DNA of 15,763 bases from Gammaproteobacteria bacterium. Lineage in GTDB: Bacteria; Pseudomonadota; Gammaproteobacteria; Chromatiales; Chromatiaceae. Position numbers and translations under genes: made by a program. Of the stretch, positions 1 to 7,120 are shown in pieces; positions within the stretch are counted from its first letter, which is position 1; every line of letters starts with the position of its first letter. Under the pieces are notes generated by a model. It ran no database searches, was not told the origin of the DNA, and saw nothing but the letters and a program-made list of their open reading frames with translations. The stretch spans positions 1-15,763 of the forward strand of contig JAJRUY010000339.1 of assembly GCA_024277555.1 (NCBI GenBank), given 5' to 3'.

Positions 1-1465
1 GATCCCGGTAGTGGAAAACCAGGCCAATGCCTTCAAGCAGCATGCCAACCGCCACCACCGCCGCCAGCAACTGCCCCTGTTCGGCGCTCAGGCTGCCAGA
101 CACTACCCCGATGAGCGCCAGCAAGATCGCTCCCAGAGCAATGCCGGTTCCCAGGAAAGTGGCTCCGGTATGCCAGTGATCCCAGTAGGGTCGCGCCGGA
201 ATGCGGTACCGCTTGTACATGTAGTAGCCACCATAGCCCAGACCAAGCAAACCCGCCACAGCCGCCACATTGGCCAGCACCCGAACCCAGCCGACCTCTA
301 AGAAGCTGAACAGGGTATAAGCTGCCAGGCCAATAAAAAACAGCGTAACTCCAGCAATCTCACGGCTCACCGGCGACATGCGCAAGTTGTAAAAACCACG
401 ATAGAATCGGTGCGGCTTGCCCAGGTGCATATTGAGCTTGAACATGCCGAAGCCCATCAGCATTACCATCAGGATCAATACGGGAACGAAGGCCGCACTT
501 TGCTGATAAGCCGCCAGGGATGCGATGCCAAACCAGCCGCCCAGCACCAGCAGGGCAAAGGCGCCCATCACCGCCTGGGCGCTGAGGGTAAAGGCGATAT
601 GGGCGTTCTCGTGGGAACCCAACAGCTTCTTCAGGCTCCATTTGCGCTCAAAGCCCTGCTTGGGATCCAGCACCGGCTTGTATATTCCCTCCTTGTCGTC
701 CTTGTGATATTTCAGGGGCGCGCTGTCCACCCGACGCATGTCCTGCGGCAAGCTGCGCTTCTGCTGGAAACGGATATTGGGATGGGTGATGTCCGGGCGG
801 GGAAAGCCGGGAATCCCGGTCTTTACCTGCTCCCGGCCTTTGGGAATGTTCTCGATCACACCAAACTCCAGCGCCTTGCCCAGACAGGCGGACACGCAAG
901 CGGGCTTGAGACCCACTTCCAGGCGATCCACGCACATATTGCATTTGCTCACCTGGCCCTTTACGGGATCGAGCTGGGGCGCATTGTAAGGACAGACCCA
1001 GGTACAGTAGCCACAGCCGAAGCAGATATCCGGATCCTGTAGCACCACGCCATATTCGGCAAACTTGGTGTAGGCTCGGGTGGGGCAACCCTTGAGACAC
1101 ACCGGATCATCACAATGATTGCAGGCCATGGAGATATTGATACGCCGGTAGTCCGGGTAACTGCCCCCTTCGACGAAGCCCACGGAGCGAAACGCCAGAT
1201 GCGCCGGATTGTCGTTCTTTTCGGAACAGGCAGCTTCACAAGCATGACAGGCGATGCAGTTGTCGGCCGTGAAGAAGAAGCCATGCTGCTTGTAGCGGTT
1301 GAGATTCCGGGATTCCTGGGGTTCGTCATTGATGACAAAATCCTCCTGGCGCCGGGGGTCGTTCTGGGGCACGGTTTCGACGGGCTTGCCATAACGGTTC
1401 ACCAGCTGGGTTTCCGGATCGTTCAGCAGGGCATATTCGGGTTCGTTCTCTCTCTTGGGAAACAT
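1..1465 (-). CDS. Fused four-cluster 4Fe-4S ferredoxin and DmsC-like membrane anchor (partial)
   Basis: Reading the minus strand from the ATG at 1465 gives 488 codons with no stop before the window edge, so the C-terminus is missing. Residues about 60-200 are a DmsB/NrfC-type electron-transfer module with sixteen cysteines in four clusters: C70/73/76/80, C115/118/123/127, C148/151/154/158 and C175/178/190/194. From about residue 288 there are at least six hydrophobic segments (roughly 290-315, 322-345, 366-390, 395-415, 430-456, 464-485), like a DmsC/NrfD-type quinol-binding anchor. In DMSO reductases these are normally two subunits; here they form one chain. The start has a good ribosome site (GAGGAC) and lies 11 bp after the stop of the molybdoenzyme gene, so the two are co-transcribed. 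Inferred role: pass quinol electrons to the nitrate reductase. No Tat or Sec signal is visible, so the clusters should face the cytoplasm. Confidence 0.88.
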   Translation of the reverse strand, partial: MFPKRENEPEYALLNDPETQLVNRYGKPVETVPQNDPRRQEDFVINDEPQESRNLNRYKQHGFFFTADNCIACHACEAACSEKNDNPAHLAFRSVGFVEGGSYPDYRRINISMACNHCDDPVCLKGCPTRAYTKFAEYGVVLQDPDICFGCGYCTWVCPYNAPQLDPVKGQVSKCNMCVDRLEVGLKPACVSACLGKALEFGVIENIPKGREQVKTGIPGFPRPDITHPNIRFQQKRSLPQDMRRVDSAPLKYHKDDKEGIYKPVLDPKQGFERKWSLKKLLGSHENAHIAFTLSAQAVMGAFALLVLGGWFGIASLAAYQQSAAFVPVLILMVMLMGFGMFKLNMHLGKPHRFYRGFYNLRMSPVSREIAGVTLFFIGLAAYTLFSFLEVGWVRVLANVAAVAGLLGLGYGGYYMYKRYRIPARPYWDHWHTGATFLGTGIALGAILLALIGVVSGSLSAEQGQLLAAVVAVGMLLEGIGLVFHYRD

Positions 1466-1476
1466 TCTTATTGTCC

Positions 1477-3681
1477 TCAGAATTTCCGCATTTCCATGCT
1501 CAAGCATGCGGCTTCTTTCTGATCTGTGATCTTTTCCACCCGCACCGCCGACTGCTTGTAAGCCGGTTGCCGGGAATGGGGGTCGAGCAATCCCAAAGTC
1601 AGGCGATTGGCGCAATCGTGAAAATGAAACGGCAGGAACACCATGTTCTTCGGCACCCGTCCCGTGGGTTGCGCCATGACGATGGCATCAGAACGCCGCG
1701 ATACCAGGCGCACATACTCGCCCCGCTGTATACCCAGTTCAGCACACAGATCCGGATTGATCTCAATAAAGGGAATGGGGCTGTATTTATTGTTGTTGCC
1801 GATCTTTCCTGTCTTGGTGCGCCCGTGCCAGTGCTCGATGAGCCGTCCGGTATTGAGCCAGACTGGATATTGTCCATCCGGCACTTCGTTATTGTCGATG
1901 AACGGCAGAGGAATGAGCTTCGCTTTGCCATCCGCATAACGGAAAGCCGCTGTTTCAGTGTAAAGACGCTTGCCGCCCCGGGGCGGTGGTTCACCGCTAT
2001 CCTTCTGCTCTTTTGTGTAGGGCCACTGAATGCCACGGCTGTTTTCGATGAGCTCATGATCCATGCCGGTAATATCCGCCAAACGGCCAGCAGACAGCTC
2101 ACGCATTTCCAGAAAGATCTCCGGGGCACGCTCGGGAAAACTCACCTTGCCATCCTTGTTGAAGCGCTCGGCCATGCGGTTGAAAATCCACAGATCGGGC
2201 TTGGCCTGTCCCGGTGGCGCGGCGATGGGCTTGACCACGCTGATGCGCCGCTCGGTGTTGGTCATTACTCCTTCTTTCTCCGCCCAGGTGCCTGCGGGCA
2301 GATACACATGCGCATACTGGGCGCTCTCGGTGTCCACGTAACAATCCTGCACCACGCAGAATTCCAGTTTCTCCATGGCCTTGCGAATACGCGCCGTATT
2401 GGGCAGCGAAGACATGGGGTTGGTGGCAATCAGCCACAGGCCCTTGATCTGTCCGGATTCGATGGCGTGATAGATATCGGTCTGGAGCATGCCGCGTTTG
2501 CCGGGAAAGAACTCCACATCGACGTTCCAGAATTTTGCAACCTCTTGCCGGTGTTCAGGAACCTCCAGCATGCGATAGTTGGGCAACCCGGAACAGGAAG
2601 ACCACTCCCGGGTGCCCATGGCATTGCACTGGCCGGTAATGGACAAGCTGGTGCCACCCGGCTTGCCGATATTGCCGGTAATCAGCGCCAGATTGTTGAT
2701 CCCCACCACACCATCGGAACCATGGGTGGACTGGTTTATGCCCATGGTCCAGATCTGCATGGCTGCGCCCGCGCTGGCGAAACGCCGCGCCACATGGCGG
2801 ATGCTGTCCTCGTCGATGCCGCAGATCTTCGCTGCCGTGGCGGGATCATATTTCTCCACCTCATCTTTCAATTCCTCGAAGCCATTGGTGTTGGCGTCGA
2901 TGTAGGCCTGATCCTGCAACCCTTCCTTGAGGATGACGTGCATAAAAGCATTCTGCAACACCACATCGGTTCCGGGGGTGATGGGCAGGTGGATATCCGC
3001 ATTCTGCGCCAGCATGGTCACCCGGGGATCCACCACAATGAGCGGAAAGCCCCTCTTCTCCTGAGCTTCCTTCATGCGCCAATAGATGATGGGGTGCTGC
3101 TCCGGCAGGTTAGAACCCCAGGCGATGAGCAGATCCGTATGCTCAAAATCTTCGTAACAACCCGGAGGACCGTCAGAGCCGAAGGAACGCTTGTAACCCG
3201 ACACAGCAGAAGCCATGCACAAGGTGGTGTTGCCATCGTAGTTGTTGGTGCCAATCAACCCGCGGGTGAGTTTGCCCAGGGTGTAGAATTCCTCGGTAAG
3301 CATCTGCCCGGTGGAAATGATGGCAAAGGAATCCCGGCCATACTGATCCTGGATGCGGCGGATTTCATCATGCACCTTGTCCAGAGCCGTATCCCAGTCG
3401 GTTTCCTGCCAATCTTCATGCCAGTATTCGCGCATTTTTGGCACCACACCGCGGCCGGCGGAATCGAACAGCTCATGCTCGAAGATGCCTTTCAGGCACA
3501 GCTTGCCCCGATTCACATCTGCTTCGGCTACGCCCCGGGAGGAAACGGCTCTGCCCTCTGCATTCAGCCCCACTTCGATGGAACAGCCGGTAGAGCAGTA
3601 ACCACATGCTGCGTATTTCCACTCCACCACAGACTTGTCGGCTATCTTGACCGGGTTCTTCTTGCTTCGTCCGAATAACAT
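1477..3681 (-). CDS. nasA: Assimilatory nitrate reductase, NasA-type molybdopterin catalytic subunit
   Basis: 734 aa. Reduces nitrate to nitrite at a Mo-bis-MGD centre. The N-terminus has the 4Fe-4S motif of the Nap/Nas family (C26, C29, C33, C62, the last in LCLKG). The likely Mo ligand is C155 in CMASAVSGYKRSFG, followed by the family segment GSDGPPGCYEDFEH (about 168-181). The C-terminal region ends in the usual molybdopterin-dinucleotide-binding fold. There is no Tat signal, so it is cytoplasmic, which separates it from periplasmic NapA. It has no C-terminal BFD-type 2Fe-2S extension such as some NasA proteins carry; electrons more likely come from the co-transcribed ferredoxin/anchor fusion. 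The start at 3681 follows GGTGAG. It is third in the nirB-nirD-nasA operon but separated from nirD by 215 bp holding repeat elements. Substrate is inferred from family and context; another small oxyanion is less likely. (The symbol nasA is used elsewhere for transporters.). Confidence 0.9.
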   Translation of the reverse strand: MLFGRSKKNPVKIADKSVVEWKYAACGYCSTGCSIEVGLNAEGRAVSSRGVAEADVNRGKLCLKGIFEHELFDSAGRGVVPKMREYWHEDWQETDWDTALDKVHDEIRRIQDQYGRDSFAIISTGQMLTEEFYTLGKLTRGLIGTNNYDGNTTLCMASAVSGYKRSFGSDGPPGCYEDFEHTDLLIAWGSNLPEQHPIIYWRMKEAQEKRGFPLIVVDPRVTMLAQNADIHLPITPGTDVVLQNAFMHVILKEGLQDQAYIDANTNGFEELKDEVEKYDPATAAKICGIDEDSIRHVARRFASAGAAMQIWTMGINQSTHGSDGVVGINNLALITGNIGKPGGTSLSITGQCNAMGTREWSSCSGLPNYRMLEVPEHRQEVAKFWNVDVEFFPGKRGMLQTDIYHAIESGQIKGLWLIATNPMSSLPNTARIRKAMEKLEFCVVQDCYVDTESAQYAHVYLPAGTWAEKEGVMTNTERRISVVKPIAAPPGQAKPDLWIFNRMAERFNKDGKVSFPERAPEIFLEMRELSAGRLADITGMDHELIENSRGIQWPYTKEQKDSGEPPPRGGKRLYTETAAFRYADGKAKLIPLPFIDNNEVPDGQYPVWLNTGRLIEHWHGRTKTGKIGNNNKYSPIPFIEINPDLCAELGIQRGEYVRLVSRRSDAIVMAQPTGRVPKNMVFLPFHFHDCANRLTLGLLDPHSRQPAYKQSAVRVEKITDQKEAACLSMEMRKF

Positions 3682-3751
3682 TTGTTCTCACCCTGGTGCG
3701 TCCCTGAACATGTTGTTCAGGCTTATTGCTATTTCACCCAACCTGCCTATA

Positions 3752-3797
3752 GGACATCTCAAAAAACCGATATTGCAGCGCAATCCGGAATACATAA
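3752..3797. repeat. Degenerate left half of the GGGCACCTCGAA repeat family, interrupted
   Basis: This stretch aligns without gaps to the first 46 bases of the element at 6929-7039: GGACATCTCAAAAAA matches GGGCACCTCGAAAAA, and ATTGCAGCGCAATCCGGAAT matches the first internal hairpin. It ends at ATAA, exactly where the younger element at 3798-3887 begins. No clear right half is found beyond that element, because nirD follows almost at once. Best read as an older, decayed copy into which a newer one inserted. Confidence 0.6.
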
Positions 3798-3887
3798 GGG
3801 CATCTCGAAAAATCTTCATTCCGGCACACGGCTCCATGGATGGAGTCGTGCGCCGGTGTGACAAAGACTGAATTTTTCGAGATACCC
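3798..3887. repeat. MITE-like inverted-repeat element, copy A (90 bp, nirD-nasA gap)
   Basis: The ends are imperfect terminal inverted repeats: GGGCATCTCGAAAAAT on the left against GGGTATCTCGAAAAAT read from the right. Both sides are flanked by ATAA (3794-3797 and 3888-3891), a candidate 4-bp target duplication. The centre is one long imperfect hairpin, with CTCCAT and ATGGAG at its tip. It shares the CATTCCGGC and CGCCGGTGTGAC segments with the other two copies but is 21 bp shorter. It lies 9 bp beyond the nirD stop, inside the nirB-nirD-nasA transcription unit, so its RNA form would be a stem-loop between nirD and nasA. It codes for nothing. Confidence 0.8.
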
Positions 3888-3896
3888 ATAACCGGC

Positions 3897-4205
3897 CTAC
3901 AGCTGGATATACACCATACCGTTTTCAACTTTTGCGGCGTAGGTGCTGGTACAGCCCTCGTCCGGCGCCAGGGCCTTTCCGGATTCCAGATTGATCTTCA
4001 AATTGTGCAGGGGGCAGGTTACCGTATGCCCGGCCACGATTCCCTGGGACAGGGGACCCTGTTTGTGGGGGCAGGCATCGCGCACTGCAAATACCTGATC
4101 ATCACTGGTGCGGAAAACGGCAATGCTGCCGTCTTCTACCTCCACCACTCTCGAACCAAGACGGGGGATGTCCTCCAGGGGGGCGATTTTTTTCCAGTCA
4201 CTCAT
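3897..4205 (-). CDS. nirD: Nitrite reductase (NADH) small subunit, Rieske-type NirD
   Basis: 102 aa, the usual NirD size. It is the small partner of cytoplasmic NADH-nitrite reductase, which reduces nitrite to ammonium. Unlike E. coli NirD, which has lost the cluster ligands, this protein keeps the complete Rieske set: C45-P-H47 and C64-P-L-H67, followed by GKAL. It should therefore bind a 2Fe-2S cluster and resembles NasE-type subunits. The start follows GGAG with suitable spacing and lies 14 bp after the nirB stop, so the two are tightly coupled. The TAG stop is 9 bp from repeat copy A. Confidence 0.93.
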   Translation of the reverse strand: MSDWKKIAPLEDIPRLGSRVVEVEDGSIAVFRTSDDQVFAVRDACPHKQGPLSQGIVAGHTVTCPLHNLKINLESGKALAPDEGCTSTYAAKVENGMVYIQL

Positions 4206-4219
4206 TTGTTTCTCCGGTC

Positions 4220-6655
4220 TCAGGCCGTAATTTTCAGGGGGGTAAACTCATGGGCTGCGGCACCTTGGGCACGCTCCTTCCAGGGATCGATCTGGGCGTA
4301 TTTCTGCCCGATCCTGAAGCGTTCACACAAGGCCTTGCGCCCTTCCTCATCTTCCAGGATACGCTCCTTGATATAGGCCAGACCTACCCGCTCCACCCAG
4401 GGCGCAGTGCGTTCCAGATAGTGAGCTTCTTCCCGGTACATCTGGGTGAAGGCGCCGCAGTATTCCAGCACCTCTTGTTCCGTATCCACCTTGCACAGCA
4501 AATCGGTAACACGCACCTTGATGCCGCCATTGCCACCGATATGCAGCTCATAGCCGGAATCCACACACACCACGCCAAAGTCCTTGATAGTAGCCTCGGC
4601 ACAGTTGCGCGGGCAGCCGGATACGGCTAGCTTGAACTTGTGCGGCATCCAGGAACCCCAGGTGAGCTGTTCCAGCTTCACACCCAGGCCGGTAGAATTC
4701 TGGGTGCCGAAGCGGCACCAGGTATCGCCGGCACAGGTCTTCACCGTGCGCATGGACTTGCCATAGGCGTGGCCGGAAACAAAACCGGCATCGGTAAGGT
4801 CTTTCCACATCGGCGGCAGGTCTTCCTTCTTCACCCCGAACAAGTCGATGCGCTGCCCGCCAGTAACCTTCATTTCCGGTACGCCGTATTTGTCACAGAC
4901 ATCAGCGATGGCACGCAAATCAGATGGCGTACACAAGCCACCAAACATGCGGGGCACTACCGAATAGGTGCCGTCTTTCTGGATGTTGCCGTGGGCCCGC
5001 TCATTGATATAACGAGACTGGGGGTCGTCCTGGTATTCTTCGGGCCAGCGCGCCAACAGGTAGTAGTTTAGAGCCGGACGGCAGGCGGCGCAGCCATCAG
5101 GGGTCTTCCACTCCAGATGCTCAAACACCACACGCATATCCTTGAGTTTGTGTTCTGCGATGGCGGTAATCACATCATCATGGGAGTGCTCGGTGCAGCC
5201 GCACACAGGTTTTTTGCTGGGTTTGGCCTCGTAGCCTTCGCCCACGGTGCTGGACAGAATCGCTTCCACCAGGCCGGTGCAGGAGCCACAGGAAGCCGAG
5301 GCCTTGGTATGGGCGCGCACATCGTCCAGGGTGAACAGGCCCTTGGTCTGAATGGCGTTAACGACATCACCCTTGGTGACGCCGTTGCAGCCACAGATCT
5401 CTGCATCATCAGAAAGCGCCGCCACCCGGGTCTCGTCACCATGACCGGCATCCCCCAGATCATGCTGTCCGAACAGGATGGTGTTGCGGAAAGCGGAAAT
5501 GTCCGTACCTTCCCGCAGCAACTGGAAGTACCAGGTGCCATCCATGGTATCGCCAAACATTACCGCGCCCTTGATGCGGTTGTCCTTTAGCACCAGTTTC
5601 TTGTACAGATTCCGAGCCGGATCCTGGAGCACCAGGGTCTCGTCTCCTTCCTCCTGGTTGAATTCACCGGCGGAGAACAGGTCAATGCCAGTGACCTTGA
5701 GCTTGGTGGAAGTTACCGATCCCTCATAACGTGCGATACCCATCTTCGCCAGATGGTTAGCAGCCACCCTCGCCTGTTCGAACAGAGGCGCCACCAGGCC
5801 ATAGCACTGACCACGATGCTGTACGCACTCACCCACGGCATAGATACGCGGATCATAGGTCTGCATGGTGTCATTTACCACCAGGCCGCGTTCACAATGC
5901 AGCCCCGCCTTCTGCGCCAGCTCCATGTTGGGGCGGATGCCCACCGCCATGACCACCAGGCCGGCTTCAATTTCACTGCCGTCGGCAAAGCGCAGGCCGG
6001 TCACATGATCTTCCCCCAGCACGCCTGCGGTCTGGGTTTCCATGAGAAACTTCAGCCCTTTGTCTTCCAGGGATTTGCGCAGCATTTCCGCAGCAGTCTT
6101 GTCCAGCTGGCGTTCCATGAGAATATCCATGAGATGTACCACGGTCACATCCATGCCATTGAGCAGCAGGCCATTGGCCGCCTCCAGGCCCAGCAGGCCG
6201 CCACCGATGACTACGGCTTTTTTGCCGGTTTTTGCGGCTGCCAGCATCGCATCCACGTCGGCAATGTCGCGAAAACCAATAACGCCGGGCAGATCGGAGC
6301 CGGGAACAGGAATAATGAAGGGGTTGGAGCCGGTGGCCAGCAGCAGGCGGTCATAGGAAACCTCCAGGCCAGATTCGGAAATCACCTTGCAGTTTACCCG
6401 GTCGATTTCCACCACCGGATCACCAGTGTGCAGGGTAATGCCGTGGCTTGCGTACCATTCCCGGTGGTTGAGAATGATATCGTCAATGGTCTTTTCACCC
6501 GCCAGCACCGGCGACAACATGATGCGGTTGTAGTTGGGATGCGGTTCTGCACCGAACACGGTGATGTCATAGGCTTCCGGTGCAAGCTTTAGCAGCTCTT
6601 CGAGAGTGCGCACACCCGCCATGCCGTTTCCTACCAGTACCAGACGTTCTTTCAT
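4220..6655 (-). CDS. nirB: Nitrite reductase (NADH) large subunit NirB
   Basis: 811 aa from the ATG at 6655. This start has an AGAGGAAG ribosome site; an in-frame ATG 25 codons upstream would add a tail that does not look homologous and would overlap the sigma-54 promoter. Domain order: FAD/NAD(P)H disulfide-oxidoreductase fold (VLVGNGMAG at 7-14, second dinucleotide motif VVIGGGLLGLEAA at 148-160, flavin motif YAVGEC near 272-277); a BFD-like 2Fe-2S domain (C421, C423, C456, C459); a second Cys set of similar spacing (C485, C487, C522, C525); the sulfite/nitrite reductase half domain; and the sirohaem/4Fe-4S ligands C641, C647, C681 and C685 (GCPRNCAEA). It catalyses NADH-dependent six-electron reduction of nitrite to ammonium in the cytoplasm with NirD. 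First gene of the operon, read from a sigma-54 promoter at 6705-6720. Confidence 0.96.
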   Translation of the reverse strand: MKERLVLVGNGMAGVRTLEELLKLAPEAYDITVFGAEPHPNYNRIMLSPVLAGEKTIDDIILNHREWYASHGITLHTGDPVVEIDRVNCKVISESGLEVSYDRLLLATGSNPFIIPVPGSDLPGVIGFRDIADVDAMLAAAKTGKKAVVIGGGLLGLEAANGLLLNGMDVTVVHLMDILMERQLDKTAAEMLRKSLEDKGLKFLMETQTAGVLGEDHVTGLRFADGSEIEAGLVVMAVGIRPNMELAQKAGLHCERGLVVNDTMQTYDPRIYAVGECVQHRGQCYGLVAPLFEQARVAANHLAKMGIARYEGSVTSTKLKVTGIDLFSAGEFNQEEGDETLVLQDPARNLYKKLVLKDNRIKGAVMFGDTMDGTWYFQLLREGTDISAFRNTILFGQHDLGDAGHGDETRVAALSDDAEICGCNGVTKGDVVNAIQTKGLFTLDDVRAHTKASASCGSCTGLVEAILSSTVGEGYEAKPSKKPVCGCTEHSHDDVITAIAEHKLKDMRVVFEHLEWKTPDGCAACRPALNYYLLARWPEEYQDDPQSRYINERAHGNIQKDGTYSVVPRMFGGLCTPSDLRAIADVCDKYGVPEMKVTGGQRIDLFGVKKEDLPPMWKDLTDAGFVSGHAYGKSMRTVKTCAGDTWCRFGTQNSTGLGVKLEQLTWGSWMPHKFKLAVSGCPRNCAEATIKDFGVVCVDSGYELHIGGNGGIKVRVTDLLCKVDTEQEVLEYCGAFTQMYREEAHYLERTAPWVERVGLAYIKERILEDEEGRKALCERFRIGQKYAQIDPWKERAQGAAAHEFTPLKITA

Positions 6656-6704
6656 AAACTTCCTCTGTTTCAGGATTTTCTGCATTTGTAATTCCCACCA
6701 CAGA

Positions 6705-6720
6705 AGCAATAAACTTGCCA
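6705..6720 (-). promoter_or_regulatory. Sigma-54 (-24/-12) promoter for nirB
   Basis: Read on the minus strand the sequence is TGGCAA-GTTTA-TTGCT, matching the RpoN consensus TGGCAC-N5-TTGCW at all but one position, with GG and GC exactly 10 bases apart. Transcription would start near 6694, about 40 bases before the nirB ATG. NtrC-like site 1 lies about 95 bp upstream of the -24 element, a normal enhancer distance. Confidence 0.78.
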
Positions 6721-6805
6721 ACAAAGGCAAGCGACTGTTTTAACGTAATTTTCCATAGAATTTATGCCGTACCCGGAAAAGCAGACCTCAGCTTCAACAT
6801 GCTTC

Positions 6806-6822
6806 TGCACCAGTTTGGTGCC
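6806..6822. promoter_or_regulatory. NtrC-type enhancer site 1
   Basis: TGCACC-AGTTT-GGTGCC matches the NtrC palindrome TGCACC-N5-GGTGCA at 11 of 12 arm positions. It sits between two divergent sigma-54 promoters and could serve both, about 120 bp upstream of the predicted nirB start and about 280 bp upstream of the predicted transporter start. It links the cluster to nitrogen limitation. Confidence 0.75.
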
Positions 6823-6863
6823 CACCCGAAAGCAACATGTGCAATTTTGCATCAAAATAGATT

Positions 6864-6880
6864 TGCACACTTCCCGTGCG
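6864..6880. promoter_or_regulatory. NtrC-type enhancer site 2 (weaker)
   Basis: TGCACA-CTTCC-CGTGCG keeps the TGCAC and GTGC cores and the N5 spacing of an NtrC site, with three mismatches in the outer or inner arm bases. Its centre is 58 bp from that of site 1. Paired strong and weak sites are common at NtrC enhancers. A further dyad, TGCAA-TT-TTGCA (6840-6851), lies between them and is unassigned. Confidence 0.5.
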
Positions 6881-6928
6881 GTTAATTTGTATATATGCAT
6901 GCCCGCAATGAAAGTAAATATACCTTAT

Positions 6929-7039
6929 GGGCACCTCGAAAAATCGTCATTCCGGCGGAAGCCGGAATCCATAACCTGCTGATTTATATGGACCCCGGCT
7001 TTCGCCGGGGTGACGAAAAATGAATTATTCGAGGTTCCC
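6929..7039. repeat. MITE-like inverted-repeat element, copy B (111 bp, upstream of transporter)
   Basis: Terminal inverted repeats: GGGCACCTCGAAAAAT on the left and GGGAACCTCGAATAAT read from the right. Flanks are TTAT (6925-6928) and TTAA (7040-7043). Inside are two perfect 8-bp hairpins with 4-base loops: ATTCCGGC-GGAA-GCCGGAAT and ACCCCGGC-TTTC-GCCGGGGT. The first resembles the ATTCC-N10-GGAAT form of palindromic repeats scattered in many proteobacterial genomes, such as dRS3 of Neisseria. The element lies between the NtrC sites and the transporter promoter. An open reading frame running from it into the transporter gene is accidental. Confidence 0.85.
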
Positions 7040-7066
7040 TTAATATATGTGTGTGTCTATTTTTTC

Positions 7067-7082
7067 TGGCACAACACTTGCA
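7067..7082 (+). promoter_or_regulatory. Sigma-54 (-24/-12) promoter for the nitrate transporter
   Basis: TGGCAC-AACAC-TTGCA is a full match to the RpoN consensus, with GG and GC 10 bases apart. The expected start is near 7093, leaving a leader of about 28 bases before the ATG at 7121. This short leader also argues against the upstream in-frame ATG at 7010 as the translation start. Confidence 0.82.
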
Positions 7083-7120
7083 GCAACACCTCCAGATTTA
7101 ATAAACGGTGTTTTTATCTC

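Noticed and set aside
1471..3678. 735-codon open frame on the plus strand opposite the nitrate reductase
   Set aside because: It mirrors the nasA gene almost exactly, its product shows no known domain, and the minus-strand protein has the full family motif set. Long antisense frames are expected in GC-rich, codon-biased genes.
5753..6592. 279-codon open frame on the plus strand opposite nirB
   Set aside because: It lies wholly within the FAD/NAD-binding part of nirB, and its product is a His/Gln-rich sequence typical of antisense frames.
7010..7120. Upstream start that would lengthen the transporter by 37 residues
   Set aside because: It begins inside repeat copy B and upstream of the sigma-54 promoter, so most of it would not be transcribed; the extra residues do not resemble family members.
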